From Chloroflexota bacterium (GTDB lineage Bacteria; Chloroflexota; UBA6077): a DNA stretch of 7,039 nt. The notes beneath the pieces are model-generated. The model worked only from the letters and a program-made list of their open reading frames with translations, made no database searches and had not been told where the DNA came from. A program made the translations under genes and the position numbers. The stretch covers positions 1 through 7,039 of the forward strand of contig JAJYKO010000285.1 in assembly GCA_021788565.1 (NCBI GenBank). The letters are read 5' to 3'. Below, piece after piece: positions 1 through 5,448 of the stretch (its first letter is position 1; each line of letters starts with the position of its first letter).

Positions 1-469
1 CGAACTGCCCCGCGTCCTTCTCCCACACCCCCCGGTTCCCCGGCACACCGTCCCGGCCGTAGTAGTCGCCCGCGGAGTGGATCAGGTCGCGCCGGTCGTA
101 CAGCAGGATCTTGCAGGCGAAGAAGCCGGCCTCCGGGTGGTCTGCCGCCGCCGCGGCCATCGTCGCGAGCCAGTCCGCTTCCGCCTCGGCGTCGTTGTTG
201 AGCAGGGCTATCAGCTCTCCCCTCGACTGCCGGACCCCCTCGTTGACCGCCGCCGCGAAGCCGAGGTTGCTGCCCATGGGGATCAGCCGGAACTCCGGGT
301 ACCGCTCGGTAACCATCCGGTCGGAGCCGTCGGAGGAGCCGTTGTCCACCACCAGCACCTCGAAGTGGCGGTAGCTCTGGGAGCGCAGGGAATCGAGGCA
401 GCCGGGCAGGTAGCGGTTCCCATTCCAGTTGGGGATGACGACCGAGATGAAGGGTTCGTCGTGGGGCAA
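1..469 (-). CDS. Family 2 glycosyltransferase, N-terminal part (3' end outside window)
   Basis: This is the nucleotide-sugar-binding half of a GT-A fold glycosyltransferase of the GT2 / COG1216 (rhamnosyltransferase-like) type. Such enzymes transfer a sugar from a nucleotide donor to a polysaccharide or lipid-linked acceptor at the cytoplasmic face of the membrane. Seen in the sequence: the first strand FISVVIPNWNG (residues 7-17), VLVVDNGSSDGS (38-49), the GSNLGFAAAVNEG loop (66-78) typical of COG1216, and ALLNNDAE (88-95), whose NND takes the place of the DXD metal-binding motif. IHSAGDYYGRDG follows near residues 130-145. The frame is open over all 156 visible codons. The start is TTG at 467-469, two codons after an in-frame TAG (473-475); no ATG or GTG lies before the first strand. 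No clear Shine-Dalgarno is visible. It has its own promoter at 590-619, giving a leader of about 115 bases. Substrate and acceptor cannot be told. Family assignment is firm; the start is fairly firm. Confidence 0.9.
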   Translation of the reverse strand, partial: MPHDEPFISVVIPNWNGNRYLPGCLDSLRSQSYRHFEVLVVDNGSSDGSDRMVTERYPEFRLIPMGSNLGFAAAVNEGVRQSRGELIALLNNDAEAEADWLATMAAAAADHPEAGFFACKILLYDRRDLIHSAGDYYGRDGVPGNRGVWEKDAGQF

Positions 470-502
470 GTTCTAAAGGTACCCGTTCACATCGTAGTAG
501 GC

Positions 503-517
503 GAGCCGCGTCGGCTC
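503..517 (-). other. Hairpin in the glycosyltransferase leader
   Basis: GAGCCG and CGGCTC form a perfect 6-bp stem with a 3-base loop inside the predicted 5' leader of the glycosyltransferase mRNA, 34 bases before the TTG start. A second short GC-rich stem (GGCGGA/TCCGCC) lies near 540-553. The leader is very GC-rich, so short stems are expected, and a regulatory role is only possible. Confidence 0.25.
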
Positions 518-589
518 ATTCGAGGCCGGCCGTCCTGCCGGCGGAGGTCCGCCCGCCCCGAGCGCCACGCCGCGGGAGCGGGATGAGCA

Positions 590-619
590 AGTATAGTTTC
601 CGGGGAGAAATCGGGTCAA
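590..619 (-). promoter_or_regulatory. Sigma70-like promoter for the glycosyltransferase
   Basis: Read on the minus strand there is a -35 box TTGACC (614-619), an 18-base spacer and a -10 box TATACT (590-595). Five of six bases match the consensus in each box. Transcription would start near 583, about 115 bases before the TTG start codon of the glycosyltransferase. The position and direction fit this gene and no other. Confidence 0.6.
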
Positions 620-651
620 GGAAAGGGGACGCGAGGAGAATAAGGAGCAGA

Positions 652-672
652 CAGGGGCCGGTCTTCCCCCTG
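652..672. terminator. Terminator-like stem-loop between the TIR-like gene and the glycosyltransferase promoter
   Basis: CAGGGG (652-657) and CCCCTG (667-672) form a perfect 6-bp stem with a 9-base loop. On the minus strand it is followed by a pyrimidine-rich stretch with scattered T residues, not a clean T-run. It could end transcripts coming from the TIR-like gene, about 200 bases downstream of that stop codon and just before the glycosyltransferase promoter. The evidence is weak. The rest of 620-868 shows no gene and no clear signal apart from a 10-bp palindrome AGGCGCGCCT at 826-835. Confidence 0.25.
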
Positions 673-868
673 CGGTTTCATTAGATGCCTGGAAGAAGCA
701 ATGTGCTGGGCAGATAGTCTAATCCTTCTGCAGAATGTCCGTTCGACGCACATGGCTTCTCGGTGGCAGCGGCTCCGATCAATCCAAGCTGCCTTTATGG
801 CGTGCGCTGGCTAATGCAAGGTTCCAGGCGCGCCTAGAAGCCGGAGTGACACAGCATGAGAGCCTTTC

Positions 869-1789
869 TTAGATTACACTTGCGACTTCAGGCTCGAGCT
901 CGAAGGAAGCGCCTGCACACTCGTTGGTTGTGCTAAGTCGCACGGTGAAGGGTAGGACATCGAACCCCTGGGCGAACACCTCGTATTCGAGTATGTGGTC
1001 CCCAACGCAGTCGAACAGCATCGGGGTCGGGCTTTTGTCGAGCGCGCTGTTCAGATAAACGCGGGAGCCATGCTCCATATCGACGCACAGCAGATCAAAG
1101 GCGCCGTGGCTGTTCGGCCAAATAGTCTGCTCGAAGGCTAGGTGCTGACCAGTGACTTTGAGATGACTGCGATTCGGCGACACTTGTCTAGAACCACCGG
1201 CCAGCCGCATGGCCGACAGCCTAGCAACAACCCCTGCGGCGCCTACTTCTGGACGGTGATTCTCTATGTCGACGTACAGGAACCGCCCTCGAAGATCGCG
1301 GTATTGGATCACCTCGTCCGTCAAACGAAGTAGACCAACGACGAGGTTCCTGGAGTACTCCGTATTCCAGGCTCGCTGTTGTACAGTGTCCGCGATGAGT
1401 TCCGGTAGCCTCGAGCGGTCCTCAAAGGGCGTTGCGTTGGACGCTACGTACGCGCACATGCCCTCAAGCTTGACTCCCTGCTCCCGAAAAAAGAGGGCAT
1501 GCTCGAAGCCCATGGCGTAGGCGATTGCGAGTTCCTGGTGTGAGAAGAGCGAACCGCGGAATTGGCCCTCATCAGCTCCGCTCAAACGGTCACGTCGAAA
1601 ATCGATGAAGATGTAGTAGTCAGAGCGGCGGAGCTGGCCAATGATGTGTGTGTTAACGTCCTGGATGCTCTGCGCCTCCAACGCAACGAAGGGCCGAAAA
1701 CCCTTGCTTAACAACCACCGGGCCACGGCCTGCGCCACGTCCCGTTCACCGTCGCGCTGACCGCAACTGATGAAGACCCTTGCCGCCAT
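869..1789 (-). CDS. TIR-like domain protein with beta-rich C-terminal domain (candidate defence effector)
   Basis: This is a 306-residue soluble protein with no signal peptide or membrane segment. Residues 1 to about 135 have the layout of a TIR or TIR-like fold: first strand RVFISCGQ (4-11), a helix, second strand RPFVALEA (32-39), a helix ending in SDYYIFIDFRR (56-66), then SLFSHQELAIAYAMG (80-94), with E86 in the place of the catalytic glutamate of NAD-cleaving TIR domains. Residues about 140-165 look helical. Residues about 168-300 alternate hydrophobic and polar residues as a beta-sandwich would (FLYVDIEN, AFDLLCVDME, HILEYEVFAQ, LPFTVRLSTT). I do not recognise that domain; it may sense a ligand or partner. 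TIR domains in bacterial immunity usually degrade NAD or make NAD-derived signals, so an effector role is an inference. The ATG has a strong Shine-Dalgarno (AGGAGGG). The gene follows the DUF262 nuclease on the same strand after 119 bases and may be co-transcribed with it. A related Rossmann-like fold, such as a nucleoside deoxyribosyltransferase-like domain, is the alternative. Confidence 0.8.
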   Translation of the reverse strand: MAARVFISCGQRDGERDVAQAVARWLLSKGFRPFVALEAQSIQDVNTHIIGQLRRSDYYIFIDFRRDRLSGADEGQFRGSLFSHQELAIAYAMGFEHALFFREQGVKLEGMCAYVASNATPFEDRSRLPELIADTVQQRAWNTEYSRNLVVGLLRLTDEVIQYRDLRGRFLYVDIENHRPEVGAAGVVARLSAMRLAGGSRQVSPNRSHLKVTGQHLAFEQTIWPNSHGAFDLLCVDMEHGSRVYLNSALDKSPTPMLFDCVGDHILEYEVFAQGFDVLPFTVRLSTTNECAGASFELEPEVASVI

Positions 1790-1792
1790 GAT

Positions 1793-1799
1793 CCCTCCT
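1793..1799 (-). promoter_or_regulatory. Ribosome binding site of the TIR-like gene
   Basis: AGGAGGG lies 3 bases before the ATG at 1787-1789 (4 bases if AGGAGG is taken as the core). It is strong but closely spaced. It supports this ATG as the true start. Confidence 0.75.
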
Positions 1800-1802
1800 G
1801 TG

Positions 1803-1824
1803 CGGTCTACTGTCCATTAGACCG
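1803..1824. repeat. Perfect 7-bp inverted repeat just upstream of the TIR-like gene
   Basis: CGGTCTA (1803-1809) and TAGACCG (1818-1824) are exact inverted copies separated by 8 bases. The repeat ends 3 bases from the Shine-Dalgarno of the TIR-like gene. Its position suits an operator or an mRNA hairpin that limits translation. No good promoter is visible in the rest of the 1790-1908 spacer; a TATTGT is present but has no matching -35. Confidence 0.35.
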
Positions 1825-1908
1825 GTCCACACAATACTTCTATGCCTTGGTAGTTCCTGCACCGCCATTGTGGCCCCATGAAGGGATTGCGGATGACCGT
1901 GAGCAGGC

Positions 1909-3948
1909 TTAACCTTCTTCTACCTCCCATTCCCCCTCTGGAATGTTGGCGGCCACAAGTAGATTGCGGCAGAAGTTCCTCACGTTCACGCTCGATAGGT
2001 TCATGTTCACCCACCAACTATTGGTCAATTGCTTCGGATGCCAGTGAAACGGTTGGCGGCTCAAGTAAGCAGGGAACTTAGCCGCAATTGCCTCGAAATC
2101 GTCCGCTACGTCTGCCACTGCTTGCGCGGTCCTGAATGCAACCTCATTCCACGCCTTCACAGGTATCCTTTCGCCCAAGATCGTGAGCGCCTTCGGCTTG
2201 CTTCCGGGTGGTGGCGTCACGGGTGGGATTCCAAGCGCGGGCCATATCTCCAGGATCTGCCGTATCAAGTAGGCTGCGCGTTGGCGGATAGCCGCGTCGT
2301 TCCACTGGCCCACGAGGTCGAAGTACTGGCTGTTCAGCCGCAAGGCATTGTCTTTCAGCTTCTCTTTCTTTTCCTGAAAAGGGCTATTGGATAGCGCCGA
2401 ATTCCATTCCCCGGTTACAAGGGTTAGGTTGCCGAGAGTGTTCAGGTAGTCGCCGTACGTCTCCTCCCAGTTCGGCCCGAGTTCCGCCCTCCACCTACTA
2501 TCCAGGGATTGGGGCATAATGTGCTCAATGGTTCCGGGTCCATCCAGACTAGCGTGTCCGCCCGCACCTGCCCATAGGTGCCGCTCTATGGACTCGTAAA
2601 GGAGACGGACCTTCTCACGGCCTGGCGCACTACGATCATATAGCGGCTCTATTGCAGCGCTCCTGCTTATTCGGTCGTCTGATGGATAGTTCTTGCCGGT
2701 CAGTACTCTGCGGAGCGACTCCGCGAAGTCCGTGGGATCAATCTCGGACCACAGCAAAGGGAACATTTTAGTAAGATAGTTGGTTGGCTCGCCAACGAGG
2801 AAGCGCCGTACCACGTAGTTCTCCAAGTCGGCCAGCGCCGTCAAGAATTCTTCTCTACTGATCTTGCCCTGCTCTCTTGCATCGTACAAGGCCAGCAGGA
2901 ACGGGTACGCGGTCGTCGTCTCCATGCGATTCAGACGCAGTAGAGATTCTCGAACACTGGCATCGCGCTCACTATGCGGACGAAGCAAATGATCGTAGTA
3001 GCCAGCAAACCGGGCCAGCGTTGCGATTTCGTCGGCAAAGGCGGCGGAGTCTGGAAAGTCGGTTTCGATACGGATCCGGAAGCGAGTGTACACGTGAGCT
3101 TCGTTACAGAGGACGCGTAATCGCATCGATAGATAGTGGCGGAGAAAGGCTGTGAGCTCCCCGAAACGGGAGCGCCCCACAGGCCGCTTCTCCTGCAACC
3201 GATCCTCCACTCTCGCCCAGTATTTCTCGAACAGGTGCTCTTGCTGACTCTCTGGAAGACGCATCGCGATGTAGTTGCGGACAAGATCGGCTTGAGATAG
3301 AGGCTTACTCTTGGCGTTCAGGCTCTCGAATATCTCGTAAGGGCGTTCTCCCTTGTTTAGGTTGATGAACACCACTTGCAAACAGTTGGTCACCACTCGA
3401 AACAGGAGATCGGGGTCTAGGCTGCCGTCATGGATCTTGCGCTCCAACTCCCCATAGAAATAACCGAACGCTTGCGGAATACCTGACTCCGTAGCCGGCA
3501 ATTCTTGATGATCGATGAGTGCAGTATAGGTGTCCCGATCCCCGTACTTCCTAGTCGGAAGCAACTTGTAGTGCAGCGATCCAGTCGTGTCGGAGTTGGT
3601 CACTAATCTGCGGATGCGGTTGTATAACGTAGGGTAGGTGTCTTTTACCAGCCGACCGAGGGCGCAAAGGAGTAGCGACACGGTGGTGAGCCGCTGCTGG
3701 CCATCGACCAATTTGAATGCAGGGATGACACCCTGGCGCGTACCATCTTCGATCACCACGAGAGCGCCCAAGAAATGCTCAGGTGGCTCATCCTCCACGT
3801 ACTCGTCGTAGGTCGCCAGAAGGTCCCTGAGCAACGTTTGCCAATTGGACTTTTCCCAAGCGTACTCGCGTTGGAAATGAGGCAGGACATAATGAATGTC
3901 GCCACCGTTACTGAACACCTGGGCCATCTTTAGGCTATCTGCTTTCAC
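1909..3948 (-). CDS. DUF262/DUF1524 (GmrSD-like) nuclease, defence-type
   Basis: With the GTG start this is a 679-residue cytoplasmic protein. The N-terminal DUF262 (ParB/sulfiredoxin-like) domain shows VLPHFQREYAW (21-31), the signature DGQQRLTT (82-89), and NLNKGERPYEIFESLNAKSK followed by PLSQADLVRN (196-225). The C-terminal DUF1524 His-Me finger nuclease shows IEHIMPQSL (474-482), LGNLTLV (505-511) and the SNSPFQEKK segment (520-528). All expected motifs are intact. A further domain (about 585-676, starting LTILGERIPV) resembles a short C-terminal module seen on other DUF262 proteins; its role is unknown. In GmrSD, BrxU and SspE, DUF262 hydrolyses nucleotide and DUF1524 cuts DNA, often recognising modified or unmodified phage DNA. 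Restriction of invading DNA is therefore inferred. The frame is also open from a TTG at 3987, but GTG at 3946-3948 is preferred: GAGGGG lies 6 bases upstream and the protein then begins MKADSLKMAQVF, as this family usually does. The TIR-like gene follows downstream. Confidence 0.9.
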   Translation of the reverse strand: MKADSLKMAQVFSNGGDIHYVLPHFQREYAWEKSNWQTLLRDLLATYDEYVEDEPPEHFLGALVVIEDGTRQGVIPAFKLVDGQQRLTTVSLLLCALGRLVKDTYPTLYNRIRRLVTNSDTTGSLHYKLLPTRKYGDRDTYTALIDHQELPATESGIPQAFGYFYGELERKIHDGSLDPDLLFRVVTNCLQVVFINLNKGERPYEIFESLNAKSKPLSQADLVRNYIAMRLPESQQEHLFEKYWARVEDRLQEKRPVGRSRFGELTAFLRHYLSMRLRVLCNEAHVYTRFRIRIETDFPDSAAFADEIATLARFAGYYDHLLRPHSERDASVRESLLRLNRMETTTAYPFLLALYDAREQGKISREEFLTALADLENYVVRRFLVGEPTNYLTKMFPLLWSEIDPTDFAESLRRVLTGKNYPSDDRISRSAAIEPLYDRSAPGREKVRLLYESIERHLWAGAGGHASLDGPGTIEHIMPQSLDSRWRAELGPNWEETYGDYLNTLGNLTLVTGEWNSALSNSPFQEKKEKLKDNALRLNSQYFDLVGQWNDAAIRQRAAYLIRQILEIWPALGIPPVTPPPGSKPKALTILGERIPVKAWNEVAFRTAQAVADVADDFEAIAAKFPAYLSRQPFHWHPKQLTNSWWVNMNLSSVNVRNFCRNLLVAANIPEGEWEVEEG

Positions 3949-3954
3949 GAGTCG

Positions 3955-3960
3955 CCCCTC
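3955..3960 (-). promoter_or_regulatory. Ribosome binding site deciding the GTG start of the DUF262 gene
   Basis: GAGGGG lies 6 bases before GTG (3946-3948). The upstream TTG at 3985-3987 has no Shine-Dalgarno and would lie only a few bases from the predicted transcription start. This supports the shorter protein. Confidence 0.6.
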
Positions 3961-4000
3961 CACTTCAGCGTCCCAATAGCCGTCCAAAACTGTCTACAAC

Positions 4001-4006
4001 AGTATA
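4001..4006 (-). promoter_or_regulatory. Probable -10 box for the DUF262/TIR-like operon
   Basis: TATACT on the minus strand lies about 52 bases upstream of the preferred GTG start, giving a 5' leader of roughly 45 bases. No good -35 is found at 16-18 bases. The same TATACT hexamer occurs upstream of the glycosyltransferase and the lipoprotein, so it may be the preferred -10 of this organism. Confidence 0.35.
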
Positions 4007-4155
4007 ACCATGACGCGAGCCTCTACGTGAGCTAGGGTGGGAAAAGGAATGAATCAAGTTCTTGATGGTGCCGATTATAAGCGTCCTACACAGATATAGA
4101 CAATGGGTAAGTTCAGGGGTCAAGGGTGAAGCTTGCATCCATAATCCCGCGGGAG

Positions 4156-4536
4156 CTAGAAAGTGGTTCCTGCTCCGATTCTCGCAAGCGCGCTCCCGTT
4201 GAAGGCGGCCGTTGTCACGTCCGCCTTCAACGCCACGGCAAGTCGCTGCTGCAATTTCGTCCTGGCGAGCCCACAGTACCCAGAGCAATCACCGCAGCTA
4301 TCCACAACCCTCTGGCAGCTTGAGTGCCCGTCGCACTGCGTATGCGAAATCCCTCTGAGGATAGAGCGGCCGCGCACCGCGGTGTGCACGAGATTTGTCC
4401 TCTGCACCCTATCCCCGCAATAGGGGCAGTGGCGAGAACGGCTGACCGAAGGAGCCGGGTCGCCTATGCGACGTTCAGCTCGCCGCCATCTATCACAGTG
4501 GGCCGCGGTGCGAGATGGTCGCTTGCTACCCGACAC
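4156..4536 (-). CDS. Doubtful Cys-rich hypothetical protein, possible zinc ribbon
   Basis: This 126-codon ORF has a GTG start and no visible Shine-Dalgarno. It contains eight Cys, several paired: HCPYCGD (36-42), CDGHSSC (68-74), CGDCSGYCG (81-89). The first two pairs are spaced 27 residues apart, which could form a zinc ribbon. The N-terminal third is rich in Arg and Ser, as out-of-frame GC-rich DNA often is, and the only possible start is the GTG. A weak TATATT (4544-4549) lies just upstream. It reads towards the DUF262 gene, ending about 200 bases before that start, so it could be the first gene of the operon. It could equally be a chance ORF: other frames here are also open, and its 3' part contains a perfect 12-bp inverted repeat. 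I do not recognise a homologue. Confidence 0.22.
   Translation of the reverse strand: MSGSKRPSRTAAHCDRWRRAERRIGDPAPSVSRSRHCPYCGDRVQRTNLVHTAVRGRSILRGISHTQCDGHSSCQRVVDSCGDCSGYCGLARTKLQQRLAVALKADVTTAAFNGSALARIGAGTTF
4197..4232. repeat. Perfect 12-bp inverted repeat
   Basis: CGTTGAAGGCGG (4197-4208) and CCGCCTTCAACG (4221-4232) are exact inverted copies around a 12-base loop. No T-run follows on either strand, so it is not a standard intrinsic terminator. It lies about 200 bases upstream of the DUF262 -10 box. It could be a protein-binding site or the end of a mobile or repeat element. A repeat this long with so short a loop is not expected by chance in 7 kb. Confidence 0.5.
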
Positions 4537-4587
4537 CGCAAGGAATATAGTCTGAGAGGGAAAATCGGTCGCGCCGCTGCTCCCGGT

Positions 4588-4610
4588 TCAACCCAGGTTG
4601 ACGCTCAACC
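4588..4610. repeat. Three-arm alternating inverted repeat
   Basis: TCAACC (4588-4593), GGTTGA (4596-4601) and TCAACC (4605-4610) lie in a row, so the middle arm can pair with either neighbour. Downstream, GGAGG at 4614-4618 and an ATG at 4627 open a 10-codon reading frame (MIKDKGRWIA). The layout is reminiscent of an attenuator, but no gene follows closely and it may be chance. Confidence 0.2.
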
Positions 4611-4727
4611 GACGGAGGCAACTGAGATGATAAAAGATAAAGGCCGCTGGATAGCATAGTCGTCGATCCCAAGATCATGACCGGAAAGCCTGTAATCAAG
4701 TAGGGCCTTCTCAACGTCGCTCACGGC

Positions 4728-4819
4728 TGTCATTCCGAGCGAAGCGAGGAATCTCTCCAGCGTCGTCACGCGGGCGGTAGGCTCCGCAGGAGAGACCCTT
4801 CGCTCCGATCAGGGTGACA
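4728..4819. repeat. 92-bp dispersed palindromic repeat (REP/MITE-like)
   Basis: The left arm (4728-4756, beginning TGTCATTCCGAGCGAAGCGA) and the right arm (4791-4819, ending GGGTGACA) are inverted copies matching at 21 of 29 positions, with several of the mismatches able to pair as G-U in RNA. The 34-base centre is GC-rich. Sequences of the form GTCATTCYGAGCGAAGCGA occur as non-coding, multi-copy palindromes in many environmental bacterial genomes, including Chloroflexota; that is recalled knowledge. No transposase is nearby. It marks this stretch as non-coding and repeat-prone. Confidence 0.65.
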
Positions 4820-4956
4820 ATGAGAAAGCCCTGGGCTGGGAGAACAAGGAGCGCGGAGGGGCGGTTCTATCTCTCTCATCACACTGGAGCCTGCCATACA
4901 CGAAGCAGCAAGTTGAAGCAAGTCGCTGTAGGCGCACCCGGAGGTGTAAGTGGTTA

Positions 4957-4976
4957 GAAGAGCGAAGAGCGAAGGG
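4957..4976. repeat. Short 7-base tandem repeat
   Basis: GAAGAGC occurs twice head to tail and is followed by a partial third copy, GAAGGG. It is short, has no evident role, and is recorded as part of the repeat-rich spacer 4820-5040, which otherwise shows no gene. Confidence 0.3.
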
Positions 4977-5049
4977 CGCTGGGGCAGGCAGACACGTCTA
5001 ACCCGTCGGCACAATATCCATTAGACCGACAGAATTGGCCGGTAGACCC

Positions 5050-5205
5050 GGGGTAGCCCCAATCCGGGGTTTCGTGACTAAGGCTTCACCTGGCGGGTGA
5101 ATAGCGCGAGTCTGCTGGAAGGGAGGCATCTTCTGCTAGGGTGCAGCTTTCCGGCGAGCCTGGTACACCGGCTGGGAAGGAGGTGTACCGGGATCTGCCA
5201 AGATC
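5050..5205. other. Cluster of hairpins, possible structured RNA or leader
   Basis: Four stems occur within 160 bases: GGGG/CCCC (5050-5060), TTCACC/GGTGAA with a 5-base loop (5085-5101), an 11-bp stem with one G-U pair built on GGTACACC (5162-5169) and GGTGTACC (5182-5189), and GATCT/AGATC with a 4-base loop (5192-5205). The large stem runs 5159-5192 and shares a base with the last. The cluster lies 240-400 bases upstream of the lipoprotein start, on the far side of its likely -10, so it is probably not in that mRNA unless a promoter lies further upstream. It matches no riboswitch, T-box or tRNA consensus that I can recognise. Confidence 0.3.
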
Positions 5206-5322
5206 TTCCCCTCTCGAACCCAACGTCATCGAGCCCAGCCCGTCTCCTTCTTCACCCAACAGGTGCACCTTAGGTGACGAATCTCCGGATTAGGGGTGGA
5301 GGCGGCGTATTGACGTCGGGCC

Positions 5323-5328
5323 TATACT
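5323..5328 (+). promoter_or_regulatory. Possible -10 box for the lipoprotein gene
   Basis: TATACT would place the transcript start near 5335, giving a leader of about 115 bases before the ATG at 5449. TTGACG at 5310-5315 is a good -35 by sequence but is only 7 bases away, too close to pair with it. No well-spaced -35 is seen. Confidence 0.3.
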
Positions 5329-5435
5329 CTTCATCAATAGCTTTTTGGTTCCAACACGCGGTCTCTTTCGAAGAGGATGGAGATACAGGGCCGGCCAGGT
5401 GAGCGCAAGCTGCCTCGGCTGGCCCTTTACTTTGT

Positions 5436-5441
5436 AGGAGG
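5436..5441 (+). promoter_or_regulatory. Ribosome binding site of the lipoprotein gene
   Basis: AGGAGG lies 7 bases before the ATG at 5449-5451, which is close to ideal. The in-frame ATG further upstream at 5377 has only an AAGAGG directly touching it, too close to work. This decides the start. Confidence 0.75.
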
Positions 5442-5448
5442 AGTTCGG

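Noticed and set aside
77..586. Long plus-strand open frames opposite the glycosyltransferase
   Set aside because: They are antisense shadows of a GC-rich gene whose minus-strand translation carries clear GT2 motifs; their own residues are low-complexity Arg/Val/Gly.
1817..2017. 66-codon minus-strand frame bridging the nuclease 3' end and the spacer
   Set aside because: It lies mostly inside the nuclease gene in another frame, has no ribosome binding site and shows no domain pattern. A shorter 20-codon version within the spacer also lacks a ribosome binding site.
2029..3284. Plus- and minus-strand frames within the nuclease gene
   Set aside because: Overlap a well-supported DUF262/DUF1524 coding region and show no motifs of their own.
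4197..4232. Integron attC site
   Set aside because: The arms begin GTT and end AAC, the reverse of the RYYYAAC...GTTRRRY arrangement, and no integrase or cassette array is present.
3965..4288. 107-codon minus-strand frame at the nuclease promoter
   Set aside because: It overlaps the predicted promoter and the N-terminal end of the nuclease gene in another frame, has no ribosome binding site and no recognisable pattern.
4324..4659. 111-codon plus-strand frame
   Set aside because: It shares DNA with the Cys-rich minus-strand ORF, has no Shine-Dalgarno and an Arg/Ala-rich composition typical of a chance frame.
5060..5240. T-box, cyclic-di-AMP riboswitch or tRNA-like element
   Set aside because: Short pieces such as GGGTGAA and TCGAACCC are present, but the conserved cores and the overall order of stems are missing.
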